Part shown: in pieces, positions 41,575-52,699 of the stretch
Position numbering within the stretch: the stretch's first letter is position 1
Layout of the letters: each line of letters starts with the position of its first letter
DNA from: Typhlomys cinereus
Taxonomy: Eukaryota; Chordata; Mammalia; Rodentia; Platacanthomyidae
Assembly: GCA_023101885.1 (NCBI GenBank)
Contig: JALPQD010000303.1
Coordinates: 1,383,786-1,447,785 of the forward strand
Direction of reading: 5' to 3'
Length of the DNA stretch: 64,000 bases
Program-made: the position numbers and the translations under genes
Notes under the pieces: model-generated
What the model was told of the DNA's origin: nothing
Databases searched by the model: none
What the model saw: the letters and a program-made list of their open reading frames with translations, nothing else

Positions 41575-42669
41575 ATGGAATTAGAAACAATTATATTGAG
41601 TGAAGTATCCCAGACACGTAAAATTAAGTGTCGTATGTACTCCCTAATAGGTGGATCCTAGTACAAACCCACCTAGAGACACTCAAAGACAAATCTCTGT
41701 AATACCTACAGTAATTGCAAAGATTATAAACAGGAGGGATGGGGAAGGAGGGCCCCACCAGAAACAAGGAGAGAGAGGACCATGTAACAGCAGAGAAAAT
41801 AGGCCACCATCAAGGACTGCAAGTAAGTAATGAGACATCTGGTTAAGTTCACAGACTTTCCTTCCTGATCATTTGCAACTGATGGGGTATGATCTCACCA
41901 GAAGGGGAGGGCATATAGGCTGTCAGATAGAAAGTAACCATTTTGCAAATGGGTGATTGGCCCCTCTCTCACCGCAGTCTCCTACTTTTATTCCATCTAC
42001 CTTTGAATATACTCTTATAACAAGACTCTAATTTAACAGGTTTTTATCTCTGGTCAGGGGATGACATCCAATACCCATCAGGATGGAGCCAAGGACATTG
42101 CAGGAGCAGCAAAACTTAAAAAAAAATCAACAAACCATAATTCAGAACATCAGAGACTCTATATCAACCACCTGGAACTAAGCCAGCCTAATCTCTCCCC
42201 ATCCTGAAGCTCAGAGAAATTTGTGGAAGAGGGGTGGTAAGATTGTAAGAGCACAAGGATGGGAGGAGTAATGATATGCAAGATACTCCACACAAGTTAG
42301 GGCCGAAGCAATCATAATAGGACTTTGCATGACCTGCGCAATGTCCAACACATTATTGACCCCACAAAGTCTAGCATGGACTAAAGGCATTAGGATCCTT
42401 GGAGGCTAGGGACTGACAGTCACAGTAGTATTCTTATGCTTAAGGGGAACACAGGAAAGGGTTCTGGGAAATGTCGCTGGGTCCTTGCACCTCACCGGAG
42501 AGGAGGACCCAGAGGAGAGTTTGGCATGCACAGTAAAGGATGCTCCGGGGATGGGGGGGAGGCGCTGGGGGATGGGGATGGAAGGGAGAGAAGAAGGGGG
42601 AGCAGGGGGGTTGGGGGGAGATGGAGGGAGGGAGGGGACCGGTGTACCTGTTAAGTTTGTATGAGCAGA

Positions 42670-42670
<1 letters not shown>

Positions 42671-42716
<46 letters not shown>
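42671..42716 (+). repeat. (AAT)n tail of the L1
   Basis: Over a dozen AAT units forming the 3' tail of the L1, before the target duplication. Confidence 0.95.
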
Positions 42717-42718
<2 letters not shown>

Positions 42719-42732
42719 GGAGTGTGTGTTCC

Positions 42733-44985
42733 ACTGTGCCCTGTGTATATGACACTTTGGAAAGAACTGTGTGATTCATGAGAACTCCTTGTCAATTTTA
42801 TTGATGTCCCAACCTTAGCATTTAAAGAGATAATGCAATTCAGCCTATAGTTAATCACTGCTTCTTAGAAACTGAAAAAGATGACTCAGATCTCGGACAT
42901 AGATGGGATATTGAATTAGCTAATTTCAAATCTTCCAACCTCCAGATTTACTTTAGCGTGGGACACATATCCTAACTGTTTAAGGCACTTTTAGTTGGGC
43001 ATATTATACTTATGTATCTAACCAACTTACCTCTATTGCCCCTCCCTTGTGCCAGACCTGCTTCAGAAGCCAGGCCCACAAAGAGGAAGGCACCCCTCAT
43101 CATCCAAAGAAGATGCAGACCTGGCACTGTACCTGCTGTTCCACCTGCCTCTGCTCAGAGCCTGGCTCCACCACACTTTAAATCTTTCTTCAGCAAGATT
43201 CTCTGCTGTATTTAACAGTAGAGTACTAACAGGATCTGCTGCATAAAGATTTAATATGCCTTGTCCATCGTGACGCTTAATAAATTACATGGGGAGAAGA
43301 GTGCTTGCAAAGATAGCCACAGGGAGGTTCCCACCTCTGTCTGTTTGTTTTATCAAGACTTTGCCATTTCTTCCAGGAGTAGGTAGAGTCTGTTCTTTAA
43401 GCCTTACATTGACTGAGGATGGGCCCTTGCCTTGCCCAAGTCAGGAAGTAAAGGCGTATGGATTCCAAACCCTAGTGCCCAAAAGGCATTGTGTGCTTCT
43501 GTTATTCCTCTCCAGATCCTGTCCTAAGATTACTGTGAGAAGAAGCTGATGTCTGCCATGGGCAAGTGTCACTCATTTTGGCCTTCAAGAATTACCTTGT
43601 TTCACTAGAAAGAGTGACAGTTTTCTTCAGGTTCTATCTCAGGCCTGGAGCGTTGGCATTGCACTTCCTAAGTAGCTCCAAACAAGAACTTGGTGACTTC
43701 TACCCTCACTAGGGTCCTCTAGTGGGCAATTGCTATTGTCAGAGTTTGAATTGGACTGACTGACACACGGGCACCCCTTCATTACAGCATGAGGTTTTCC
43801 CTTGTGAAACTCTGAATTCTCTCCTTTAATCTTTTTAAAGTCTTTATTACATAATAAATCTCCTAAAGTTGATGTCTATTTCCCGTAAGACATAGCTAAT
43901 AGTTGGTACCAAGACTGTCATTTAAAAACCATAAATTCAAGGTTTGGGACTTACTCATTGCCTAGTTGCTTAGTTGCCAAAGAGAGCCCTACCTTCATCC
44001 CAGACAATCTGACTGGATGCCCTCAGACATGTAAGTCCCTAAGTCCCTTCTGGACCCTCAGAACTTTAAGAGGTCACTGAAACCATCTCATTAGCATCCT
44101 TCCAATGTCGGAAGGCCTTGGAGAAATGTTTCCCTTACTAAGAAATAATAGCACTGTTCGGAATCTGCTTCTGCCTCTTCTCTTGGCTTCTGAACTATTG
44201 TGTGAGTCTTCCTAGGGAGAATAGACACAAAAATCTATTCACCCCAGACAGGGAACCAATGTCAGATCAAAGTAACAATTCCACCAACTTGGAGGTACAA
44301 CTTGGAGAAACAATGAGTTTACTGGGATCACTTACAGGAATATGGGTGAGGGGTTACAGGAATAAGGATGGCTCCAAGAGTGAAAAGCCCACCCCAGCAT
44401 GGGTGATGACTGATGAATCCTGAAACCCTGCAGTTTTCTGCACTAGCTGCAGGCAACCTGACAGGTCAGTCTCCTCTTACTGTCTCCATAGCTCTAAAGG
44501 AGTCTTTTGACTCTTGTTAGCTTTATTTTTTTCAGACTTTCATACTTTACCTCTAAGTCTTGTGAGCTTTCCTCTTCCCTCCTGGAGGTAATACTTCAAT
44601 TCAGAAGAAATTGCTACATGGCATAGGCTGATGATATTAAGTTAGAATAGAACCCGCGTGGGGGTCCACTAGGTCAGCTAAAAGAATAAAAGGACTATGA
44701 CTCAAAAGACCTGCAGAAATCAGCCATCTTGGGACAGAAATATCAGGAAAGTACTGTGGAAGTAGATCTGAGATCACTTGATCCAGGGGGCTGGAACATC
44801 AATTTCAGCAAGGAGCAGTGAATTAACTACAACCATTTTTTATGATATAGAACTTAACACCCTAGCAGGACACCAAGGCAGATGTAAATTTGCAGTTAAG
44901 TGTTCAGACATCTAGAAAAAGTAACGACTTTTTTTTTTGTGCTGAATGAAGTTAAAATAGATGAACTGTCATGGTGGATGGTAGA
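42733..44985 (+). other. Intergenic, nothing recognised
   Basis: About 2.2 kb of sequence in which I recognise no gene or transposon. Frames at 43012-43550 are open for up to 86 codons but give no familiar protein. Confidence 0.5.
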
Positions 44986-44989
44986 GAAA

Positions 44990-45172
44990 AGAATTAAGAG
45001 CTGGGGAGCCTTAAAAGCAATCTGAGTTCAGATCCACAGATCCCATATAAAAATAACGGATGAATATGGTGGTGGCCTGCAATTCTGACCCCATAAGGTG
45101 GAACTCTAGTGCAAGGAATAGGGAAGTAGAATAATCCAGGATGATTCCCTGTCACCTTTGATTATCCACAGG

Positions 45173-45217
<45 letters not shown>
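44990..45217 (+). repeat. B2-like SINE, diverged, with (CA)n end
   Basis: Recognisable from 'gagttcagatccacagatcc' (B box) through 'tccaggatgattccctgtca' to (CA)n at 45176-45217. The head is heavily changed. Confidence 0.7.
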
Positions 45218-45220
<3 letters not shown>

Positions 45221-45230
45221 TTAAAATTCT

Positions 45231-46082
45231 TTTATTTTATTTTTTATTATTATGTCAGCTCATACAAACTTAATAGGTACACAGTTCCCTCCCTCCCTCC
45301 TCCTCCCCGGTACCCCCTGCTCCCCCTCCCCTCACCTCTCCCTTCCCATCCCCCAGTGCCTCCCGCCCCAATTCCCAGAGAGTCCTTTCTTGTGCATGCC
45401 TGATTCTCCTCTGAGCCCTCCTCTCCAATGACGTACAAGGACCCAGTGGCCATTCCTTGAACCCTTTCCCATGTTCCTCTTAAGTATAGGAACACTGCTG
45501 TGGCTGCCAATCCCTTGCCTCCAAGGATCTTGGTGCCTTTAGCAGATGCTAGACTTTGTGAGGTCAATAGTGTGTTGGACATTGCGCAGGGCATGCAAAG
45601 TCCAATTATGATTGCTTCGGCCCTAACTTGTGTGGAGTATCTTGCAAATCATTGCTCCTCCCATCCTTTTGCTCTTACAATCTTACCGCCCCCTCTTCCG
45701 CAAATGTCCCTGAGCTTCAGGATGGGGAGAGATTAGGCTGGCCTAGTTCTAGGTGGTTGATATAGAGTCTCTGAAGTTCTGGATTGTGGTTTGTTGATTT
45801 TCTTTTGCAGTTTTGCTGCTCCTGCAATGCCCTTCACTCCATCCTGATGGGCATTGTATGTCACCCCCAGGCCAAAGACAAAAAGCTGTTAATCTAGAGT
45901 CTTGTTATAAGAGCACATTCAAAGGTAGATGTATTAAAAGTAGGAAACCACAGTGAGGGACAGGTCTATCACCCATTTGCAAAATGGCTACTTTTTATCT
46001 GCCAGACTATATGCCCTCCTCTTCTAGTGAGATCACACCCCCTCAGTAATAAATGATCAGGAACGAAAGTCTGTGAACTTAA
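45231..46082 (-). mobile_element. L1 3' end (lineage A), antisense, with 13-bp target duplication
   Basis: 852-bp 5'-truncated L1 in minus orientation. The T-rich end is at 45231 and the C-rich complement of the 3' UTR purine tract at 45285-45370. The duplication 'ggattaaaattct' lies at 45218-45230 and 46083-46095. It sits directly beside the (CA)n end of the SINE at 44990-45217. Confidence 0.93.
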
Positions 46083-46356
46083 GGATTAAAATTCTAAGTG
46101 AAGAGGTTGTATAGGAGCCATTATCTTATGAGGGGCCCACCCACACCAGAGGATCGTTTTCTACTAGAGGCCTACTATTCACCAAGGCCATCAGGGATGA
46201 GTTGGTGAGTGACAAAGCAAAAAAAAACATTAGTGGTAGCCCCTTCTATAGTTAAAGCAAAAAGTGATTTCAATATTACACAAGGAAAATATATGAATAA
46301 CAGCACCATTCCAAAAATGGTGAAACTTAAATAATATAGTGATATATTTATGTTTC

Positions 46357-46553
46357 TTTTTAAAATATTTTATTTATTTGTTTGTTTATGAGAGACACAA
46401 GAGGAGAGAGAGAGAACGTGCATGCCCTGCTACAAACTGAAAGTCAGTTATGGCCCTCCATCATTTGATTCCAGGCTTCTGGGAATCAAATTCAAATTGC
46501 CAGGTTTGTAAGCAGGTCCTTTACCCACTGGGCCATCTTGTTAACCCTGTGAA
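46357..46553 (-). repeat. tRNA-derived SINE, antisense, family unassigned
   Basis: 'aaaatattttatttatttgt' and a GA-rich run, then 'aagcaggtcctttacccact' with 'gggccatcttgttaaccc' at the head. It resembles the degenerate repeat at 8184-8345 and differs from the B2-like family in its body. Confidence 0.55.
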
Positions 46554-46559
46554 GCTTAT

Positions 46560-47185
46560 TTCTTGTGTAACATATGAAATGGTAAAGTATAATTTGAAGA
46601 GACATCATAATTTTAAAGTATATATTAGGATACATATATATGTACATATATATAAACCTAAGCAATTATTACAAGAAAAATGTATACAATGTGACAAGGA
46701 AGATAATTAGTAGAAAAGAGGTGCATAAAAAGAGTAGTGACAAAGAAAAGATGGTATGATGAAAACATTAAGTAGCAACACAACAAATTTAAAGTAAACA
46801 TCATATTAATCACATTAAATGCAAAGACCTAAATACCTAAGTAAAAGATAAGTATAATCAAATTGAACTTGAAAAGCAAAATCTCCAATTATATGTTGGT
46901 ACAAGAAAAATGAACCTCAAATATAAAGTTTAAATGAGTTAAATGTAAACATGAAACTTATGTATGGTACAAATACTGACCAAAAGAAAAGTGGAGTGGT
47001 GATATGTAAATATATAAAATAGATAAAAATACTACCTGAGACAAGAATAATATTTCCTAATAATAAAAGAATCAATGCACCTAGAGGGATCAAATCATAA
47101 ATAGTCTTAGTTTTCCTTGACGCAGTGAAAACAGGGCAGTTTCCACACAAACACAAGGACAATCAGTACTCAACAGTGTCCTGTG
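46560..47185 (+). other. AT-rich intergenic sequence, possible old L1
   Basis: A-rich and low in G, with runs such as 'aatcacattaaatgcaaaga' reminiscent of L1 ORF2-type sequence, but not enough to assign. Confidence 0.35.
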
Positions 47186-47279
47186 TTGGCAGACTATGTT
47201 GTTTAGTAGATTACATGCATTTTTAGTTTATGATTTTTTTGCAGTCTGGAACTATCTGATTTTTACTGGCTCAATAGTG

Positions 47280-47282
<3 letters not shown>

Positions 47283-47324
<42 letters not shown>
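47283..47324 (+). repeat. (TA)n microsatellite
   Basis: About 20 TA units directly upstream of the LTR-like repeat at 47325. Confidence 0.95.
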
Positions 47325-47325
<1 letters not shown>

Positions 47326-47665
47326 CTTTTTTTGCTGCTATAAGATACCACTCAGACTCAAGTAACTCAAAGGGAGATTTATTTGGCTAATGCTTTAAGA
47401 GGGGAGATACGGTTCATTATGGCGGGAAAGACATGCTGGTGGCAGAAGCTGGCATTATGGAGTCAGAGAGAGCTAGCTGCAAACTATAAAAGCAAGCTAC
47501 TAGCAGAAGCAGGGTAGGACTCGCCAACCTCAGGGCTCAGCCCTGTGATGTGCCTTCCTCCAGCAAGGCTCCACTTCCCAAATTTGCCACAACTTCCCCA
47601 AATATCAACTAAGGATTCAAATATATGAGCCTGTGGGGGACAACTCACATTTTAAACCATGATAG
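47325..47665 (+). repeat. LTR-like interspersed repeat
   Basis: 'gctgctataagataccactc', 'aaagggagatttatttggct', 'aggggagatacggttcatta' and 'acattttaaaccatgatag' match the family of 59671-59973. It abuts the (TA)n run. Confidence 0.6.
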
Positions 47666-47699
47666 TATACAGTAGTCATAATTATGGGGCTCTAATACA

Positions 47700-48056
47700 T
47701 AATAATGGAGTTCTTTTCTCATTGCTCTGTCAAAAAATATCTGAGAAAGTCAACTTAAGAAGAAGGGATTTGTTTTGGATGGCAGTTCTGGGAGATCCAA
47801 TCAGGAGACACACAGGAGACAGCTGTCCACATCGCACCCACAGTCTGGAAACAAAGTCATAGCACTTTTGCTCAGCTTCCTTTTTTTATGCCTTCAACCC
47901 AGAGATCCAGCCAATGTAATGGCACCACATACATTTAGGATAATCATCCCACCTCAATTAACCCAGTCTAGACAATCTCTCATAGATATGCACAGAGATT
48001 TGTCCCTTTATTGATTCTGAACTCTGTCAAATTGACAATCAATATTAATCATCACA
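47700..48056 (+). repeat. Interspersed repeat, family unassigned
   Basis: 'cattgctctgtcaaaaaata' with 'gggatttgttttggatggca' at one end and 'ctctgtcaaattgacaatca' at the other look like a rodent LTR or DNA element related in layout to its left neighbour. Not assigned. Confidence 0.4.
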
Positions 48057-48059
48057 CTT

Positions 48060-48580
48060 TATGATAATTTCATAAATGTATATAATGTATTTTGAGAATA
48101 ATCACACCATTACCCTCTAATCTCCCTGCCACTCACATTGATTTCCTCCTTTTTCCCAACTATCCATTTTTACTTCGTATCTTTTCTGTTGTTGATGATA
48201 ATTGAATGAATGAGTTCTTTAGGATTGCTTACAGCAGTATAGATGATGGATTGTTTAACAGGAATATGGGCATCTGACCAGTGACTACACTACTGAAGAA
48301 GTCTTCCTCTCCCCCACTGACTTCCGACTATGGATAAATCTTCAGTAGGGCAGAGGGACTTGTGACCCCTCCCTTTCATGACAGGATGTTGCCAGAACCA
48401 GTCTTGTGCAGATCTGTGCAGTACTGTTGTGAATTCAAGAGTATACTGTCTACATCATGCATGAAAAATTAGCCTTTCACACCTCTCCCCCATTATTTCA
48501 CCTTTTGCGTTTTCCTACCCCTTCTTCCACAATGTCCCCTGAGCCTTGGAGGGAGTGCTAGAGATGCTCCACTTAGGGCC
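48060..48580 (-). repeat. Old L1 3' UTR (Lx-like), antisense
   Basis: 'tgtatataatgtattttgag' at the T-rich end, then 'gacttgtgacccctcccttt' and 'cagtcttgtgcagatctgtg' are the complement of a rodent Lx-type 3' UTR as I recall it. Heavily diverged. Confidence 0.5.
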
Positions 48581-48833
48581 AAGATCATCAGACACTTATT
48601 CTCAGCACTTTGACCTGTTACAGGTTTCTGCAGTCACTGCCCCTCTGTAGCAAGAAGCTTCTCTGCCACGAGCAGACAGCAGTACTAATCTGACTGTTGG
48701 CTTTTGGCAGGAGCCTCACTCCTGCCTCAGCTCCTAGAAGTCTGTCCTGCTGCTGCTGAGTATTCCTCCAAATTCTCTTTACTATTTTGATGAACAACTA
48801 TTCAGTGCTGATTCAATGATTCAAACTGCTGTT

Positions 48834-49637
48834 CTTTTTTTTTTCAAATATACATTCAGAATCTTTATTTAAAACAAGAGCTATAGTACCCATTAATAAA
48901 GTTTATAAGGAAAATATTGCCAACACAATCATTAAGAAATGGGGGAAAACGTCCCACTGCACGACTGTTGATTCACTGAAGGGTAAAGAGGCAGAGAGGC
49001 AAGTTAGGAGGGTCACCTCCAACAAAGCCCTTCTGCATGACTATGTGAGTTTTCATCCAAAGGCTCAATTACCACAGGGAAGGAGATAACCGGGGAGTGA
49101 AGCACTGTTATATGTCAAGGGTTTGCCTAAAGGATCTGAGATGTGTAAGCACCATAGAGGGACAGTAGGATCCAGCAACTGATGGAAAGGGTCATCAGAT
49201 CACCTCCAAAACCAGATGTGAGAACTTAATGGCTGGAGAGTTCAGTAGGTACGGCAGCAATGAGTCAAGCCTCTCTCTCTCCACAACCAGGGTCCGCAGG
49301 CCCATAGCCTGACTTCACTCTCCCCCTTGTAGTCCCGTTGTTTCTTCTGTACTGTAGTGAGGCTGGACCCTCTACTCTCAACCTCACGTGTAGGAGCGCC
49401 ACTCTCCAACAGGGAACCAGAGCCAGACCAGGTGAATAAATCCTGAGCCCAGACTCCACCCAGCAGAGGCAGTGTTGCTTCTGTACACAGGGGTGTTTGA
49501 ACAATTCTATCTAAAAGCCACAGGAATAAAGGATACAGGTCACCAATAAAGCACTTCCACACAGACCAAAGTGACCTATTAAAATCCCATGTATATAAAA
49601 GCATATAAAGGAGAATTAAAAAAAAAAAAAAAAAAAA
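48834..49637 (-). pseudogene. Possible processed retrocopy of an unidentified transcript 3' end
   Basis: At the 48834-48845 end a T-run follows 'ctgctgttc', then 'aaatatacattcagaatctttattt': on the minus strand this is AATAAAG, about 20 bases, and an A tail, the mark of a retroposed mRNA. The body has an open minus-strand frame (49242-49676) with no familiar protein. At the other end a poly-A (49618-49638, plus strand) bounds it. No target duplication was identified, and the source gene is unknown. Confidence 0.4.
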
Positions 49638-49751
49638 ACCGGTAGTTACCCTTCCCGGACATCTCCCAGAGGACACGTTTGCTGCTAATTTAGAGTGGTG
49701 AGTCCTTAAGACTAAGAGTGAAGCACCTTCTAGTGGTCTATTGGAGAATTA

Positions 49752-50160
49752 CAAGCTGTCACGGGTAAGGTGTCAACTTGACAAGTGAGGGTTTGGGCTC
49801 TGGGCACATTTGTAGAGAATTGGTAGTTGAGTTAAGCCCAGAGTGAACCTGCAGGAAATTGTTTAGTGGATGGGGAAGGCCCAGCCTATAGAGGGTGGGA
49901 CTACTCTTCGGGTAGTTGAGAAAGTGGGCATCTCTGTGTGTACTTGGCCAGACATGCTGATCTGGCAAGTAAGGATTGTCCCTCTCTCAGCTGGTACATG
50001 GATATAGTGTGGCCAGCTCCCTCAGCCCTTTGGCAATAGTCCATACTCTCCGTTCAAGATGGGCAAACAACTGTAAGCAAGAATTGTAAGAGAAAATAAA
50101 CCCCTTGTTCTTTAAGCAGTTTGGTGGTAATTTATCAGCAACAATGCAGATGAACTGCAA
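49752..50160 (+). repeat. Interspersed repeat, MaLR-like or DNA type
   Basis: 'gtaaggtgtcaacttgacaa', 'agaattggtagttgagttaa' and 'gagaaaataaaccccttgtt' are the order seen in abundant rodent non-coding elements of about 400 bp. Class not decided. Confidence 0.5.
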
Positions 50161-50784
50161 CACAAGCATTTGTCATTTGTGCCTCATCTTGAATTCAGTG
50201 GGGACTCAACAGAAAGATATGGATAGCTATACATGTGATCTTGCCACACTTCATTCTGCAAGATTATGACCTATGATCCAAGGTGGCTCTCTCCCAGCCA
50301 TTATTCCTTCTTAAAAGTTCTCAAAGTGGACCACTTCTAGCATTGTGGCCTCTGAAGCTGTCCTGGGGCTGGGAAACATTAAAGGCAGAAAAAGATTACA
50401 CAGAGATGGAAATATAGAGAAAAGTTAGACTGAAACAGGTGGGAAAACCCACCACCTCCCAGAAGGAGAACAGTGAGAATTAGTCACCTAGACTTTATGA
50501 TCAGAAGGCTGGGAATCTGCATGCAAATCCAGGTGTGAGATATCTGGTTGGAAAGAAAGAAGGAAACCTTTCCTAGCTTCTGAGGTGTGCCTTGGATGGC
50601 CAGCTTGACAGCCAGAGAATCAACATTCCTGTGTTATCATGGGTCAGAGAAAGGAGTCTAATGCATGAGACATTTTAGTAAAAACAGAAATCCCTAAAGG
50701 GGCTCCAGAAAGTGGCAGTGGGTTAGAACACCAGTGGGTGTCTGTACTTCCATTTTCCATGGAAAACGCATGATTTTTTTTCTT

Positions 50785-50945
50785 TACAAATTCTTGGCTT
50801 TTATTGTGCATATTGAGTACTTATTCTTGCTTCCCTCCATCCCCCCTCCCACCCATCTCTCTTCCCTTCCCTTCCTCAATCCATCCCATTCCCTTCCCAC
50901 CTTCCTGTCTGTCTGCTTCTATGGACCCTAGGGGTCACTCTGATT
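50785..50945 (-). repeat. L1 3' end of lineage C, antisense
   Basis: 'gcatattgagtacttattct' followed by a C/T-rich tract and 'ctgcttctatggaccctag' are the complement of 63855-63985. The next copy follows within 15 bp, in the same orientation. Confidence 0.7.
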
Positions 50946-50957
50946 TATCTACTCTTT

Positions 50958-51085
50958 TTTTAAATTTTTTTCCACTTTTACAAGCATATTGAGTATTTAT
51001 TTCTGCTTCCCTCAATCATCTCTTCCTCCCATCTCCCCATTAATTCTGCCCTCCCGCCTGTCTGGGAAAGCTCATGATTTTAATT
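50958..51085 (-). repeat. L1 3' end of lineage C, antisense, second copy
   Basis: 'cttttacaagcatattgagt' with a C/T-rich tract, more diverged than the copy just upstream. Confidence 0.6.
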
Positions 51086-51902
51086 CCTCTCAGACTTTCA
51101 TGTGTTTTTTTTTTAATCAAGGAATGAGATTTCTGTTACATCAAGAGGCATCCAAACACCACTTTCCACTAGTTGGTTCTCTACAATAGCCGAGGATTGA
51201 TCATTAAGCCATCAAATTACTTAACCAAGATTTCATTGGATGACAAATGGTTAATGAGTCGCTACTATAATCTAGTGTAGGCATAAAAATTTTTGCACTT
51301 TAGTTCATAGTCACAGAAATTGGGAGGTATACAGTGAGATACTGGTGGGCAAGGTGAAGGAAATACATTATATGGCAAATGTCCAAAAAATACAAAATGC
51401 AAATCTGAATACCAATTACTATACTGGTGAATATTTAAGATAGAAGCTTGATGGTTAATATTCATACCAAATGGACTGTATTTAGAACTACCTAGCAGAC
51501 ACACTTCTGATATGCCTTGAGGGTTTTTTCTCAGAGGCTGAACAGAGGAGGAAAGGAGCCCACCCCAGCTTACCCAAGCTCTTGCCACCACAGCTACAGG
51601 CTCTCTCCTCCCCATGCCTTCTTGGGTATGATAGACTTTTCCCCTCGACTGAGAACAACAAAAATCCACTCTTCAGTTTGTTTCTGTCAGATAGTTTGTC
51701 ACATAACAAGAAATGTAACGAATACAAGGAACATGTGGGGGGGTGGACCATGCAGATCAAATCCTTTGGTGATATTTGAGGTGGCGAGAGTAACGAGGGG
51801 TGACCATAGGAAAGGAGATAGCTCCCATAGCACCTTGTAAACCATCTGTGCTGACTGTGGTAGGAACACAGAAGGCTGTCCTTTGAAGTTGCCTCGACTA
51901 GT

Positions 51903-52284
51903 TGCCATGGTTTGAATGTGGATTGTCCCCAGAGGGCAATGTGTTTGAATACTTGGTCTCCTGGATGGTAGTGTTGTTTGAGAAGGTAATGAAAATGAAA
52001 CTTCAATGGAGAAAGTATGTCGCTGGGGGTTGAGGGTGGAGGTCAGCCACCCTGCTGAGCTTCCTTTCTCTTCCTCTCCCCACATCTTTCTTGCTTTCTT
52101 GCCTCCTGATGGCTACTTTGACCTGAGCCAGCCTCCTACTTTGGTCCCAAGTCACCCACCATGAGTTTCCCACCATAATTGGACTATATTCCCTCTCCAA
52201 CTGTAATTTAAATAATAAACCCTTTCTCTCTTAAGTTGGTTGGGTCAGAGTATTTTCTCACAGCAACAGAAAAGTAACACTAGA
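51903..52284 (+). repeat. MaLR-like solo LTR
   Basis: 'gccatggtttgaatgtggat' at the start, 'aataataaaccctttctctc' (with AATAAA) near the end, and 'tcacagcaacagaaaagtaa' at the end are the layout of mammalian MaLR-type LTRs. No internal part remains. Confidence 0.6.
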
Positions 52285-52585
52285 AGAATATACTGAAGTG
52301 ATTCTTTGTGATTTCTGATAAATCGTGAATGGCACATGGCCTCTACCTAGCTGATGTCCTCTCTCTGAGGACATTTATTTGTTGAACCTAGCATAGTGTT
52401 ATGAGGAAGCTCACAGCACACACACCTTATAAAGATTTTTAAACCAAGATCCCAGCTAAGAGTAACACCTATGTTGAGAGTGGCTACGTGAGTAAACTAT
52501 AAGCCTAAATGTTGAGTTGTCCTTAGTCCTTCAATCCTTAAACCAATCCATGCCTTGTCCAGAACTTTCACTTATAAGAATACAT

Positions 52586-52692
52586 AAGTGTGGTGATATA
52601 TACTGAGAAATTTCCATCACTTTAAAGGCAGAGATAGGAATATCACAGGTCAAGGCAGCCTAAGCTAATGTGACCATATCGAAAAAAAAATT
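52586..52692 (+). repeat. B1 SINE, diverged
   Basis: 'agtgtggtgatatatactga', 'aaggcagagataggaatatc' and 'aggtcaaggcagcctaagct' to an A-run at 52682-52690. Confidence 0.6.
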
Positions 52693-52699
52693 CCCAATA

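Larger units (their letters stand above)
40791..42716 (+). mobile_element. 5'-truncated L1 (lineage A), with 16-bp target duplication
   Basis: 1,926-bp L1 insertion covering the end of ORF2 and the whole 3' UTR, ending in an (AAT)n tail (42671-42716). The target sequence 'aaggagtgtgtgttcc' lies at 40775-40790 and 42717-42732. The 3' UTR includes 'aagctcagagaaatttgtgg', 'cttaaggggaacacagga' and a G-rich tract at 42545-42640. It is the most complete lineage A copy here. Confidence 0.95.

Noticed and set aside
51488..52085. Overlapping open frames up to 172 codons on the minus strand
   Set aside because: They overlap the MaLR-like LTR and unassigned intergenic sequence and show no known protein.
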